From: CAYVIB01 sp964451365
Lineage (GTDB): Bacteria > Pseudomonadota > Gammaproteobacteria > Pseudomonadales > Cellvibrionaceae
Direction of reading: 5' to 3'
DNA length: 33,562 nucleotides
Assembly (NCBI GenBank): GCA_964451365.1
Contig: CAYVIB010000043.1
Coordinates: forward strand, 1 to 33,562
In this document: in pieces, positions 1 to 8,248 of the stretch
Layout of the letters: each line of letters opens with the position of its first letter
Position numbering within the stretch: position 1 is the first letter of the stretch
Notes under the pieces: generated by a model
Seen by the model: the letters and a program-made list of their open reading frames with translations, nothing else
The model's database searches: none
Told to the model about the DNA's origin: nothing
Position numbers and translations under genes: made by a program

Positions 1-257
1 TGTTCAGGCGGGCATTGGTAAGCATTTCGTGACTTTTCTGCATGAAGCTGCCTTTTATTGTGTCGGAATTTGGTTAGTCTAATACAACCGAAATGAGCAG
101 GTGCAAGATTGGCACCAGGATTAACGGTTTCAACTCTGATGGAGGTGATAGACAACTCGTCAGCTGATTTGTCTCAACGAATTGTCAATGGGGACGGAGT
201 AAGTGGGTCAGCGCGGTGCGCACAGGGCGCCAACGCCGACAAAAGGATATTGCACAC
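1..257. other. Intergenic stretch, no gene recognised
   Basis: No convincing coding frame, RNA gene or terminator was found between the window edge and the MITE that starts at 258. A few codons at the very start could be the end of a gene lying outside the window, but this cannot be judged. Confidence 0.4.
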
Positions 258-526
258 TAGTGTGGTGTAACGAATAGTATGCACATATCAGTGCCCACCA
301 GATTGGCTGCGGCAAGGCGCGGCATGCAGCGAATATCGAGAATATTTGCAAATGCCGCAACACAGCGGCGGCCAATCTGGAGGGCACCCTTCGGGCGAGC
401 CTCCAAGCGGCCCTCCGCCGTGTTGCACTTGCTTGACATATGCCCAATATGCCTGCACAAATGCGCCTTGCGGAGCACCGCTTGGTGACTCGCTGATATG
501 CGCATACTATTCGTTACACCACACTA
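258..526. mobile_element. MITE-like element with 35-bp terminal inverted repeats
   Basis: The segment is bounded by near-perfect inverted repeats at 257-291 and 493-527, which match at 34 of 35 positions when one is reverse-complemented. The outer bases are C-TA-GTGTGGTG on the left and its mirror on the right, so the element is flanked by TA dinucleotides. That is what IS630/Tc1-mariner-type transposition leaves behind. A second nested inverted repeat lies inside (298-307 with 371-380). The element is far too short for a transposase, and its small open frames do not look like proteins, so it is best read as a non-autonomous element. The family assignment rests only on the TA flanks. Confidence 0.8.
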
Positions 527-542
527 GCGCAATTCGACAGAA

Positions 543-573
543 GCTGGGGTTCGCTTTGCTCACCCCAGCCTAC
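543..573 (-). repeat. Dispersed palindromic repeat (GTAGGCTGGGGTGAG type)
   Basis: The arms GCTGGGGT (543-550) and ACCCCAGC (562-569) form a perfect 8-bp stem. Read on the minus strand, the unit begins GTAGGCTGGGG and ends CCCCAGC. This is the same layout as the GTAG...TTGGG...CCCAACA units at 19883-19907 and 19925-19963, so it probably belongs to one dispersed palindrome family. It may also help end transcription downstream of dps, but it has no T-tract. Confidence 0.55.
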
Positions 574-618
574 AGGCATGGCGAAAATACAGATGATGCC
601 AAATAATTTTGATGCCAG

Positions 619-1095
619 TTAGCTGCCTGGTTCCAGCAGCGAACGCAGCATCCAGGCATTCTTCTCATGGACTTCCATGCGCTGGGTGAACAGGTCGGCA
701 CTGGGTTGGTCACCCGCTTCCTCGGCGGTTTTCATGCCCGCGCGGGCGGTTCGCACAACAGCCTCCTGGCCTTCCAGTAACTGCTGGATCATTTCTTTCG
801 CCGTCGGCACGCCGGGTTCTTCGGAAATTGTCGCCAGTTCCATAAATCGCTTATAGGAACCGGGCGCGGGATAATCCAGGGCACGTATACGCTCGGCAAT
901 CGTATCCAGCGCACCCCATTCCTCGGTGTATTGCTCCATAAACATCTGGTGCAGGGTCTGGAACATCGGGCCGGTCACATTCCAATGGAAGTTGTGTGTT
1001 TTCAGGTAAAGAATATAGCTGTCGGCCAGCAAACGGGAAAGTCCCGTTGAAATTTTTTCGCGGTCTTCATCCGCTATTCCAATATTAATGGCCAT
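619..1095 (-). CDS. dps: Dps-family DNA starvation / ferritin-like protein
   Basis: A 158-aa protein of the Dps family, which forms dodecameric mini-ferritins that oxidise Fe(II) with hydrogen peroxide and protect DNA in stress or stationary phase. The characteristic block HWNVTGPMFQTLH is at residues 37-49, followed by D64 and the AER motif ending in E68-R69. H37, H49, D64 and E68 match the spacing of inter-subunit ferroxidase ligands in known Dps proteins. The position equivalent to E. coli D67 is a methionine, so the iron site may differ slightly. Length is normal. The start is supported by an AGGAG-like sequence just upstream on the minus strand. It lies downstream of, and in the same direction as, the molybdoenzyme gene, separated by about 125 bp. 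Confidence 0.93.
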   Translation of the reverse strand: MAINIGIADEDREKISTGLSRLLADSYILYLKTHNFHWNVTGPMFQTLHQMFMEQYTEEWGALDTIAERIRALDYPAPGSYKRFMELATISEEPGVPTAKEMIQQLLEGQEAVVRTARAGMKTAEEAGDQPSADLFTQRMEVHEKNAWMLRSLLEPGS

Positions 1096-1220
1096 ATTTC
1101 GCTCCTCTTTATGGATGTTTGGTTATGAATGTTTGGGTTAATGTTAAACACATTGCGCCTTTGAGTGAAATTAAATAAGACATTCACACTGATTTATATT
1201 AACTATAAGGATGTTATAGC

Positions 1221-3377
1221 TTACTTAATAATGGCAATTGGTACGGATTTAAAGGCCGGCGTTTTACTGCGGGCATCGATTGTATTCGGGATGAGTGTGT
1301 TGGCTTCAGGATAATATGTCATTACGTTACCGCGCCGGATATTGAAAGGCCGCACCTTCACGTTTTCCATTTTGCCCGTTGCCGTTCGCAAGGTAATTAA
1401 TTGATCTTCATCCAGGCCTTCCGTCGCCATATCATCGGGATTCATCATTACCACCCAACGTTCCGGTTGGTCGCGATAAGCGTCGCGCTCATCGTAAATA
1501 ATGGAATTGAACTGCCCTTCGCTGCGCACGCTGGTCAATGTGTAGGGTGAAGCATTTCTTTTCGGCGAGGGATGATAGCGGAAAAATGCCTTGCCTGATG
1601 GCGTGGGGAATACTGGCTGATAAAACGCGCGCCCGTCGATATGAAACTCCGTTTTCGATTCATCTATGTTTTTCATATTGACAAAGCCGGGAATGACATC
1701 GCCAACGAAATCCCTTACCTTGCGGTGATCGCGAAAAATGGAAAAATCAAAACGGGATTTATCAATCAGCCGTTCACCTAGCGAGCAGATAATATCCATT
1801 TCCGATTTTAGCTGACTGAACCGCTTTATGCCGCCATCGCTCAGGCGCACAAAGTTAAACATGGACTCCTGCGTCGTCGGTTGTAACTCCTCGTCCCGCA
1901 CTTTTATCGGCAGGACAATCACCTCGCCATCGACGGCGTTGACATGGCTCATATTCAGCGTGGAGTTGATAAAGCATTTAAACGGGATTTTATTTAATGC
2001 GTTTTTGGCGAACGTGGTATCGGGATTCGATGCCAGCAGGTTGCCTCCCAGTTGAATGGAAACATCCATTTCGCCTTTGGCGGCAGCTTCCATACAGGCC
2101 ATGGTATCCAAACCTTTTTCACTCGGCAGCGAGGCGCCCAGCTTTTTTGTCAGTTGAGTTTCAATCGACGCCTTCAACTCCGGCGTAAAACCCATGGAGC
2201 CGGTACCCTGGATATTGCTGTGGCCGCGCAGGGGCAACAGTCCAGCGCCCGGTTTGCCGAGCATGCCGCGCATCAGTGCCAGTGCCACCAGGGTTTCGAT
2301 ATTGCCCACGCCATGGAGATGGTGAGTCATCCCCATGCTCCAAGAAAAAATGGTTTTACCGGACGCGGCATAGACCTTTGCGACCGCCTCGATTTCTTCC
2401 CGGCCGACTCCGGAATCACTGACTATTTCTTCCCAGGGCAATGCCGTTATCCGCTCCCGGAAATCGGCAAAACCCTCCGTATGTTGTTCGATAAAAGCGT
2501 CGTTTTGCCGCCCGTTTTCCAGCAGCCACTTGGCGATGCCGTGCACAAAGGCAATATCGCCGCCCAGATGCGGCTGTATGTAATGGCTCGCCACCGACTC
2601 GCCGCCTTTGAGCATCGAACGCCAGTCGCTGGGGGAGGCGAATTTCACCATGCCAGGTTCACGCGCGGGGTTGACGACGATAACATTGCCGCCCCGCCGG
2701 CGACACTTGAGCAGGGTTTTGACGTAGCGGGGATGATTGGAGGCGGGATTGGCGCCGAAGACAAAAACCGTGTCGGCGTGGTTCAGGTCGTCATAGCGAA
2801 TGGTGGCTGTACCGCTGCCGATGGTGGATGTCAGGCCCACGCCCGAGGCCTGGTGACAGTAATACGAGCAGTTGTTGATATTGTTGGTGCCGTAGAGGCG
2901 GGCCAGCAGTTGCAGGCTGAACGCCGCTTCGTTGGAGGAGCGACCGGAGGCATAAAAGAAACTGCGTCGCGGATGGGTCGTTTTCAGCCGATTGGCGATA
3001 ATCTCCAATGCCTGTTCATAGTCGATGGGGGTGAAATGCTTTTCGCCGGCTTGTTTATGCAGCGGCGTGCCGATGCGGCCCAGGTCTTCGAGTTGTTTAC
3101 CGCTCAGCCGGGCCAACTCGGGGATGGACTTTTCAAAAAACAACTGGCTTGGAATGGCGGCGCGGATATCGCTGAGGTGAGCCTGGATATTTTTATTGCA
3201 GATTTCCAGGCCCCTGCCACCTTCGTTGTGCAGGCCACCCTTCTGGCCGCCCGTGCCAAAGGCGCAGGCCTTGCAGGCGTTTTTGGAGGTGACGCTCTGG
3301 TACAGTTTGAATGGCCCGATTTTTCGCGCATATCGCAGAACGCTGCGAATCGCCTTGGTACCGCCGCCGATGGTCAT
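1221..3377 (-). CDS. FdhF/YdeP family molybdopterin oxidoreductase
   Basis: A 718-aa protein matching the E. coli YdeP type of formate-dehydrogenase-like enzymes, which bind bis-molybdopterin guanine dinucleotide. Sequence signs are an N-terminal CxxC (C35, C38) with a further C60, and a YYCHQASGVGL block whose C174-H175 lies where FdhF carries its selenocysteine-histidine. Also present are GANPASNHPR, PLRGHSNIQG and a C-terminal YYPEANTLIP segment shared with YdeP. The true substrate of this family is not established, although YdeP has been linked to acid resistance. There is no Tat signal, so it is probably cytoplasmic. The ATG has a GGAG upstream. It is divergent from rlmJ across a 113-bp promoter region. 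Confidence 0.9.
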   Translation of the reverse strand: MTIGGGTKAIRSVLRYARKIGPFKLYQSVTSKNACKACAFGTGGQKGGLHNEGGRGLEICNKNIQAHLSDIRAAIPSQLFFEKSIPELARLSGKQLEDLGRIGTPLHKQAGEKHFTPIDYEQALEIIANRLKTTHPRRSFFYASGRSSNEAAFSLQLLARLYGTNNINNCSYYCHQASGVGLTSTIGSGTATIRYDDLNHADTVFVFGANPASNHPRYVKTLLKCRRRGGNVIVVNPAREPGMVKFASPSDWRSMLKGGESVASHYIQPHLGGDIAFVHGIAKWLLENGRQNDAFIEQHTEGFADFRERITALPWEEIVSDSGVGREEIEAVAKVYAASGKTIFSWSMGMTHHLHGVGNIETLVALALMRGMLGKPGAGLLPLRGHSNIQGTGSMGFTPELKASIETQLTKKLGASLPSEKGLDTMACMEAAAKGEMDVSIQLGGNLLASNPDTTFAKNALNKIPFKCFINSTLNMSHVNAVDGEVIVLPIKVRDEELQPTTQESMFNFVRLSDGGIKRFSQLKSEMDIICSLGERLIDKSRFDFSIFRDHRKVRDFVGDVIPGFVNMKNIDESKTEFHIDGRAFYQPVFPTPSGKAFFRYHPSPKRNASPYTLTSVRSEGQFNSIIYDERDAYRDQPERWVVMMNPDDMATEGLDEDQLITLRTATGKMENVKVRPFNIRRGNVMTYYPEANTLIPNTIDARSKTPAFKSVPIAIIK

Positions 3378-3490
3378 AAAATAGCTCCGTTGACAGGAAG
3401 ATAACTTTAAACCGAACCGGAGATGGATGCCAGTGAGAATACCTGGGTCAATATGCTTTAAAATCCCCTTTTTTATTTCCGGTCGATAAT

Positions 3491-4333
3491 ATGCTGAGTT
3501 ACCGCCACGCCTACCATGCAGGCAACTACGCCGACGTACTGAAACATCTGGTGCTTGTACAAATCCTCGATTACCTGATCAAAAAACCGGGACCGGTTCG
3601 CTATGTCGACACCCACGCAGGCGCGGGAATGTATAACCTTCGTGCAGCGGAAGCCGATAAGTTAATGGAGTACCAAAACGGTATCGGCTTGTTGTTGGAC
3701 AGGCCGGATTTGCCCGCACCTCTACGGGCTTATGTGGATTCGGTAAAAGGCTTTAACGCGGCAGGGAAGTCGTCCCGTTATCCAGGTTCCCCCAGCCTGG
3801 CGCAACGGATTCTGAGAGAGCAGGACAAGCTGGATTTGTGTGAATTACATCCCCGCGATTTCCCGGCGCTGGAGACGGTGTTTAAAAATGACAGGCGGGT
3901 GCGTTGTCATTTCGAGGATGGATACAAAAAAAGCATCGCTCTGCTGCCGCCAAGGGAAAAACGCGGCCTGGTATTGGTGGACCCCTCCTACGAAATCAAG
4001 GACGACTATGTAAAGGTCGTCGAGCAGATCAAGGTGATGCACAAGCGGTTCGCCACCGGTGTGTACGCACTTTGGTATCCGGTGGTGGAAGCGGCCAGGA
4101 TAAAAAAACTCGAGGCGGATATTGTTCGTACCGGCATAAAACGAATTCATTTATACGAAGTGTCCGTTACCGATAATCACGATGAACCGGGGATGACCGG
4201 AACGGGCATGCTCGTGGTGAATCCGCCGTGGCAGCTTGAGGAAAAAATTGGGGAGGCGCTCGCCTACCTTGCTCCGTTGGTCAGCAGAACGGGAAGCGCA
4301 CACTATCGCGTTCATATTCTGGCGGGGGAATAA
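3491..4333 (+). CDS. rlmJ: 23S rRNA (adenine(2030)-N6)-methyltransferase RlmJ
   Basis: A 280-aa protein with the full RlmJ pattern: the N-terminal MLSYRHAYHAGNYADVLKH block, the SAM-binding DTHAGAG (residues 40-46), YPGSP (97-101) and the catalytic motif at 164-168. It methylates N6 of A2030 in 23S rRNA, acting on free rRNA during assembly. The catalytic motif reads DPSYE where E. coli has DPPYE. The catalytic Asp stays at position 164, so activity is expected, and this may simply be a lineage variant. It is a single-gene unit. The intergenic region to the converging mazG-like gene holds a palindromic repeat. Confidence 0.95.
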   Translation: MLSYRHAYHAGNYADVLKHLVLVQILDYLIKKPGPVRYVDTHAGAGMYNLRAAEADKLMEYQNGIGLLLDRPDLPAPLRAYVDSVKGFNAAGKSSRYPGSPSLAQRILREQDKLDLCELHPRDFPALETVFKNDRRVRCHFEDGYKKSIALLPPREKRGLVLVDPSYEIKDDYVKVVEQIKVMHKRFATGVYALWYPVVEAARIKKLEADIVRTGIKRIHLYEVSVTDNHDEPGMTGTGMLVVNPPWQLEEKIGEALAYLAPLVSRTGSAHYRVHILAGE

Positions 4334-4336
4334 AAG

Positions 4337-4381
4337 CGGCGGTGGCGCCCGAAGAGTCGGGCCATCGCTTACCCGCCTACG
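4337..4381. repeat. Dispersed REP-like palindrome, copy 1
   Basis: An approximately 45-bp sequence starting CGGCGGTGGCGCCCGAAG that recurs with a few differences at 7252-7296. The ends pair (GGCGG-TGGCG with CGCTTACCCGCC), and an inner CCGA/TCGG pair extends the hairpin. It lies between convergent rlmJ and the mazG-like gene and contains the stop codon of the latter at 4377-4379, so it defines the last bases of that coding region. It could act as a bidirectional transcript end. Confidence 0.65.
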
Positions 4382-4727
4382 TGTAGTCGCTGTATTTTTT
4401 TGCGCTGCCTTTTACTTTGTCGGGAGGATATTTTTCCTCGTTTTTGCGCGCTTTGTTGTTTACGGCCTGCAAAATATCGACATCGAGTTGGTCCGCCAAG
4501 CGAATCAAATAAAGTTGAACATCGGCGATTTCATCGATTACTTTTGATTTGGTTTCAGCGTCAAGGTCTTTCGATTGCTTTTCCGTCAACCACTGGAAAT
4601 GCTCCAGCAGTTCCGCAACCTCCACGCTTAACGCCATCGCCAGGTTTTTTGGCGAATGAAATTGTTCCCAGTCCCGAGCGTGGGCGAATTCGCGCAGGTA
4701 ATTTTTAATTTCGTCGAATGTTTTCAT
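4377..4727 (-). CDS. MazG-like nucleotide pyrophosphohydrolase
   Basis: A 116-aa single-domain protein of the all-alpha NTP pyrophosphatase (MazG / RS21-C6 dCTPase) type. These enzymes hydrolyse non-canonical or excess nucleoside triphosphates to monophosphate and pyrophosphate. The metal-binding pattern ExxE...ExxD is visible as E36-E39 and E66-D69, inside the EVAELLEHFQW and DEIADVQLYL motifs that typify this family. The ATG is one base after the TGA of the upstream abgT gene (TGATATG), which points to translational coupling. The C-terminal end is set by the repeat that overlaps its stop codon. The exact nucleotide substrate is unknown. Confidence 0.88.
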   Translation of the reverse strand: MKTFDEIKNYLREFAHARDWEQFHSPKNLAMALSVEVAELLEHFQWLTEKQSKDLDAETKSKVIDEIADVQLYLIRLADQLDVDILQAVNNKARKNEEKYPPDKVKGSAKKYSDYT

Positions 4728-4728
4728 A

Positions 4729-6219
4729 TCAATTCACATACACTGGCGCGCCGGGCCCCAACGGCCAGTCGAGGAAAACCCAGGCCAGCAGCAGGGCGGA
4801 CCAGCCGATTAAAAAGGCGATGGAGTAGGGCAGCATCATGGCAATCAATGTGCCGATACCCACATCTTTTTTGTACTGTTGCGCGAATGCCACGACCACG
4901 CCAAAGTAGGGCATCAACGGCGTAATGATATTGGTGGAGCTGTCGCCGATACGGTAGGCCATTTGCGTGGCCTCGGGCGAAATACCCAGCAGCAGGAACA
5001 TCGGAACGAATATCGGTGCGATCAACGCCCACTTTCCGGAGGCGGTGCCAATAAACAAGTTAATGAACGCGGTCAACATGATAAACGCCACCAACAGCAC
5101 CGCGCGGTTGACTTCCAGCGCACCCAACAGCGAGGCGCCCTGAATGGCGATAATGCTGCCGAGATTGCTCCAGGAAAAATAACTGACAAACTGCGCCGCG
5201 AAAAACATCAGCACCAGGTAGGAGGCCATCGCCGACATATTGGTTTCCATGCCTTCGATAAAATCGCTGCTCTTGCCGTAACGCCCGCTTACCCGGCCGT
5301 AGATGATACCCGCCAGCCCGCCGTACAAGGCGATAACGGTAACGATGCCACGGATAAACGGCGACGACAGAATGCTGTTGTTTTCCGGGTCGCGCAGAAA
5401 GCCTTCGTTCGGGACCAGGCCGAGGAGCAGGATTGCGGCAAAGGCGAGCGTGAACAGGCCGACCGCTTTCAGTGCGCGTTTTTCCTTTGCCGAGGCAGGT
5501 TCGATTTCCTGGTCTTCCGCCTGAACATCGCCGAGCCGGGGAGCGACGATGCGCTCGTTAATCCAGGTACCGATCAGGGCGATTAAAAAAGTGGAGGCGA
5601 TAATAAAGTAATAATTGCCGGCGGCATTGACCTCGTATTCGCTATCCACCAGTGCCGCCGCTTCGGTGGAAATTCCGGCCAGAAGGGCATCGACCACACC
5701 TATTAAAATATTGGCGCTGAAACCGCCGGATACACCGGCAAAAGCCGCGGCGATACCGGCAATGGGATTGCGGCCGGCGCTTTTGAAAATCATTCCCGCC
5801 AGGGGAATCAGTACCACATAGCCGGTATCCACGGCGATGCTCGAAAGTACGGCGGTAAAGACCACGAAAAAAGTCAGCATCCGTCGCGGCGCTTTAAGAA
5901 CAAAAGATCGCAACGCCGTATCCAGCAGGCCTGAGTGGTCGGCGATGCCGATACCGAGGATGGCAATCAGTACCGCGCCCACCGGCGCGAAATTCATGAA
6001 GTTGCTCACGGTCTCGGCGAGCATGCGGTGTAGTCCCGATTCGCTGAGCAGGTTGATCGCGGCGATGTCTTGTTGCGTAATCGGGTGCTGTGCGCTGACG
6101 CCGAACAAAGCGCATAGGGCGGAAACGAGCAGGATAATTCCGCACAGGTAAACAAACATCATGGTGGGGTGGGGAAGTTTGTTACCGGTGCGCTCGACAA
6201 AATCCAGGAATGCTTTCAT
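4729..6219 (-). CDS. abgT: AbgT family transporter
   Basis: A 496-aa polytopic membrane protein with the N-terminal FLDFVERTGNKLPHPTMMF signature of the AbgT family and about a dozen hydrophobic segments. Other family-like stretches are VDTGYVVLIPLAGMIF, GVSGGFSANILIG and the C-terminal GDSSTNIITPLMPYFG. The E. coli namesake imports p-aminobenzoyl-glutamate, while other members (MtrF, YdaH) export sulfonamides or p-aminobenzoate. Transport direction cannot be told from sequence. It forms a two-gene unit with the MazG-like gene. The length is typical. Confidence 0.92.
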   Translation of the reverse strand: MKAFLDFVERTGNKLPHPTMMFVYLCGIILLVSALCALFGVSAQHPITQQDIAAINLLSESGLHRMLAETVSNFMNFAPVGAVLIAILGIGIADHSGLLDTALRSFVLKAPRRMLTFFVVFTAVLSSIAVDTGYVVLIPLAGMIFKSAGRNPIAGIAAAFAGVSGGFSANILIGVVDALLAGISTEAAALVDSEYEVNAAGNYYFIIASTFLIALIGTWINERIVAPRLGDVQAEDQEIEPASAKEKRALKAVGLFTLAFAAILLLGLVPNEGFLRDPENNSILSSPFIRGIVTVIALYGGLAGIIYGRVSGRYGKSSDFIEGMETNMSAMASYLVLMFFAAQFVSYFSWSNLGSIIAIQGASLLGALEVNRAVLLVAFIMLTAFINLFIGTASGKWALIAPIFVPMFLLLGISPEATQMAYRIGDSSTNIITPLMPYFGVVVAFAQQYKKDVGIGTLIAMMLPYSIAFLIGWSALLLAWVFLDWPLGPGAPVYVN

Positions 6220-6305
6220 GGTCAGCTGGCCTTTGCGTTGTTATTTGTGTTCGCAAGGGGCTTAGATTACCTGACCTGAAGCGTTATTTCGACCGGAAGA
6301 GTGGT

Positions 6306-6324
6306 GCCCCGGTGGCACCGGGGC
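6306..6324. terminator. Perfect GC hairpin between minus-strand genes
   Basis: GCCCCGGT (6306-6313) and ACCGGGGC (6317-6324) form a perfect 8-bp stem with a 3-base loop. It lies just downstream of the minus-strand lipoprotein gene ending at 6338 and upstream of abgT. No clear T-run follows, so it may be an attenuating or mRNA-protecting hairpin and not a classical terminator. Confidence 0.5.
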
Positions 6325-6337
6325 GGAAACCGGGAGG

Positions 6338-6877
6338 CTATTCCATCAAAACAGGGTAATAATCGTACTCACAGAAGAGGGAATCCGTATCGCACACTTC
6401 GAGAATCAGGTACAAGGTCTGCGGAACGGTATAAATCATGTCCACAATATCGACTTCGTAAAAATCATCGCTATCGAACGATTCGCAGGAGATATAAAAA
6501 TCCGAAAAGTATTGGCAGAACTGCAATCCGTCCTGGTCGCAGGAGAGCCCCTCGCCGCAAATATCCGAATTGATCAGGCGGCTGTCGTCGATGGTCGGCG
6601 CATCGTTTATCCGATAGTTGACGATGTAGTCTTCCGCGCTGTCGACAAACCAGTAGATTTCAAAAAGGCCGTCGTCGACGTAGGGGTTGATTGCGGGTGA
6701 AGGGTTGGCGTAGTCGTAGGTATCATCGCCGTAGCTGTCGATAATGTGAAACTCCTCAAGGTAGGGCGTATAATTTTGCGGAGGTGGATCGTATACGTGG
6801 GCGTGGCCATCCCCACCGCCGCAGCCCGAGACAAGGGCGGCAGCACCGATCAAAACCGAAATATGGAACTTATTCAT
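6338..6877 (-). CDS. Hypothetical acidic, cysteine-rich lipoprotein
   Basis: A 179-aa protein starting MNKFHISVLIG with a lipobox LVSGC ending at C19, followed by a glycine-rich linker, so it should be a lipidated envelope protein. The ATG at 6877 is preferred over the upstream in-frame ATG at 6898 because a GGAGAAG sequence sits at proper distance and the signal peptide then begins correctly. The mature part is very acidic (D, E and Y rich) and contains six cysteines, which suggests disulfide bonds in the periplasm or on the surface. I do not recognise the family. It stands alone between abgT and pirin. Confidence 0.75.
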   Translation of the reverse strand: MNKFHISVLIGAAALVSGCGGGDGHAHVYDPPPQNYTPYLEEFHIIDSYGDDTYDYANPSPAINPYVDDGLFEIYWFVDSAEDYIVNYRINDAPTIDDSRLINSDICGEGLSCDQDGLQFCQYFSDFYISCESFDSDDFYEVDIVDMIYTVPQTLYLILEVCDTDSLFCEYDYYPVLME

Positions 6878-7251
6878 TACTCTTCTCCCAACGCACAATT
6901 TCGAAGCTCATTTTCAGTATGAGACCGGTCGACTGAATGTAAACTGAACAGGTTTGTTTTCATGTCTGTCTACCGGTAAGGTGCCGTTTCCCATGTAGGG
7001 GCTTAAGCAAATCAAGCAAAATGATGGCCGTCGCAATCGACATTATCAACCGGGTGGGTGATTGGTTCTTTACCTGCCGAGTCTGATCGGGCCAGCCTTT
7101 ACCTCTCCCGTCGCCGGCATTCGTCTCCCTATGTCGGCGGCCGCCATTTCGCTTCTGTGGTGGAATGTTTTTGGTTTTGTTGTAACCTTCATGGTTGGTT
7201 ACGGCACCGGCTTTTTCAAAGCGCATGCCGCCATTGGAACGGGCTGCCAAA

Positions 7252-7296
7252 CGGCGGGTGGCGCCCGAAGTGTCGGACCATCGCTACCCGCCCCAC
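7252..7296. repeat. Dispersed REP-like palindrome, copy 2
   Basis: The second copy of the sequence at 4337-4381, here CGGCGGGTGGCGCCCGAAG through CGCTACCCGCCCC. The outer arms GGCGGGTGGCG and CGCTACCCGCC pair with one mismatch. It lies in the 5' region of the pirin gene, which argues that the long open frame upstream of the pirin start is non-coding. Confidence 0.65.
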
Positions 7297-7313
7297 GACG
7301 TTGGGAATTAATT

Positions 7314-8189
7314 ATGGCAAAGCAATTAATGGCGGATGAGAGGGACCTGGGTGAATTTACCGTACGGCGTATATTGCCCAACAAGGAAAAGAAAATGGTC
7401 GGGCCCTTTATTTTTTTCGATCATATGGGGCCGGCGGATTTCCCCTCTGGCAGCGGCGTCAATGTTCGCCCCCATCCTCATATCGGCCTGGCAACCATTA
7501 CTTATTTGTTTGAGGGCAGTATTCTGCATCGGGACAGTCTCGGTTCGGTGCAGGAAATTTTCCCGGGCGAGGTCAACTGGATGACGGCCGGTCGCGGCAT
7601 TGTGCATTCGGAGAGGGAAACACTGGAAGTGCGTGGCGGCCATCACCGCACCAATGGGCTGCAGTGCTGGCTGGCACTGCCGAAGCACCTGGCGGAAATG
7701 GAACCCAACTTCTTCCACTACAAAAAGGAGGCATTACCGCATATTTACTACCAACAAACGATGATGCGGCTGATTGCCGGGGAAGCCTACGGGCGTGTGT
7801 CGCCGGTTAAAGTCTATTGGCCCATGTTCTACCTGGATATTGTCGCTGGGAAGGGCGCGACCTTTAAAAAGCCAGCCGGCCACGACGAAGCCGCGCTTTA
7901 TATTTTGAGCGGCAGAATTGAAATCAATAATACCGCCTACGAGGCGGGAAGCTTTTTACTGTTGCAGGAAGAGGACGAGGAATTTCGTGTAACGGAAGCG
8001 GCCAGGGCGGTCATGGTGGGCGGTGAAAAATTCGAGGAAACACCCATCATCAACTGGAATTTTGTGAGTTTTGATCCGCAACGGATTCGCAACGCGGAAG
8101 AGCAGTGGAAGGCGGGAAAATTCCCGCAAATTCCGGGAGATGCGGATGAGTTTATTCCACTCAATGGTAAGGAATTTGTTCCGCTGTAG
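7314..8189 (+). CDS. Pirin family protein
   Basis: A 291-aa bicupin protein. The first cupin has the pirin pattern HPHIGLATITYLFEG (H54, H56) and GIVHSE (H98, E100), matching the four metal ligands (His, His, His, Glu) of known pirins. Bacterial pirins include quercetin 2,3-dioxygenases and proteins that modulate metabolic enzymes, and the exact role cannot be read from sequence. The frame stays open upstream to 7062, but the family normally starts near MAKQL and the extension runs through a palindromic repeat, so 7314 is chosen. The ribosome site (GGGAA) is weak. Confidence 0.9.
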   Translation: MAKQLMADERDLGEFTVRRILPNKEKKMVGPFIFFDHMGPADFPSGSGVNVRPHPHIGLATITYLFEGSILHRDSLGSVQEIFPGEVNWMTAGRGIVHSERETLEVRGGHHRTNGLQCWLALPKHLAEMEPNFFHYKKEALPHIYYQQTMMRLIAGEAYGRVSPVKVYWPMFYLDIVAGKGATFKKPAGHDEAALYILSGRIEINNTAYEAGSFLLLQEEDEEFRVTEAARAVMVGGEKFEETPIINWNFVSFDPQRIRNAEEQWKAGKFPQIPGDADEFIPLNGKEFVPL

Positions 8190-8203
8190 GTGCTTTCGCA
8201 AGA

Positions 8204-8238
8204 AACCGGCAGAGAGGCTTTCACCCGCTCTACCGGTT
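8204..8238. terminator. Hairpin between convergent pirin and tpx
   Basis: AACCGGCAGAG (8204-8214) pairs with CTCTACCGGTT (8228-8238) with a single mismatch. It sits in the short gap between two convergent genes, so it probably ends both transcripts. Confidence 0.6.
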
Positions 8239-8248
8239 GCCGGTACAA

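Noticed and set aside
208..606. Several 69-86 aa open frames inside and around the MITE
   Set aside because: They lie across inverted repeats, overlap each other on both strands and show no protein-like pattern.
2052..3404. Long 450-aa open frame on the plus strand opposite the molybdoenzyme
   Set aside because: It is fully antisense to a well-supported YdeP-type gene, has no family resemblance and reflects high GC codon structure.
4879..5586. 235-aa plus-strand open frame opposite the AbgT gene
   Set aside because: Antisense shadow: its composition is rich in Q, R, H and D with no recognisable domain.
7062..7313. N-terminal extension of the pirin frame with hydrophobic residues
   Set aside because: Pirins start near MAKQL, and the extension reads through a dispersed palindrome present elsewhere in non-coding DNA.
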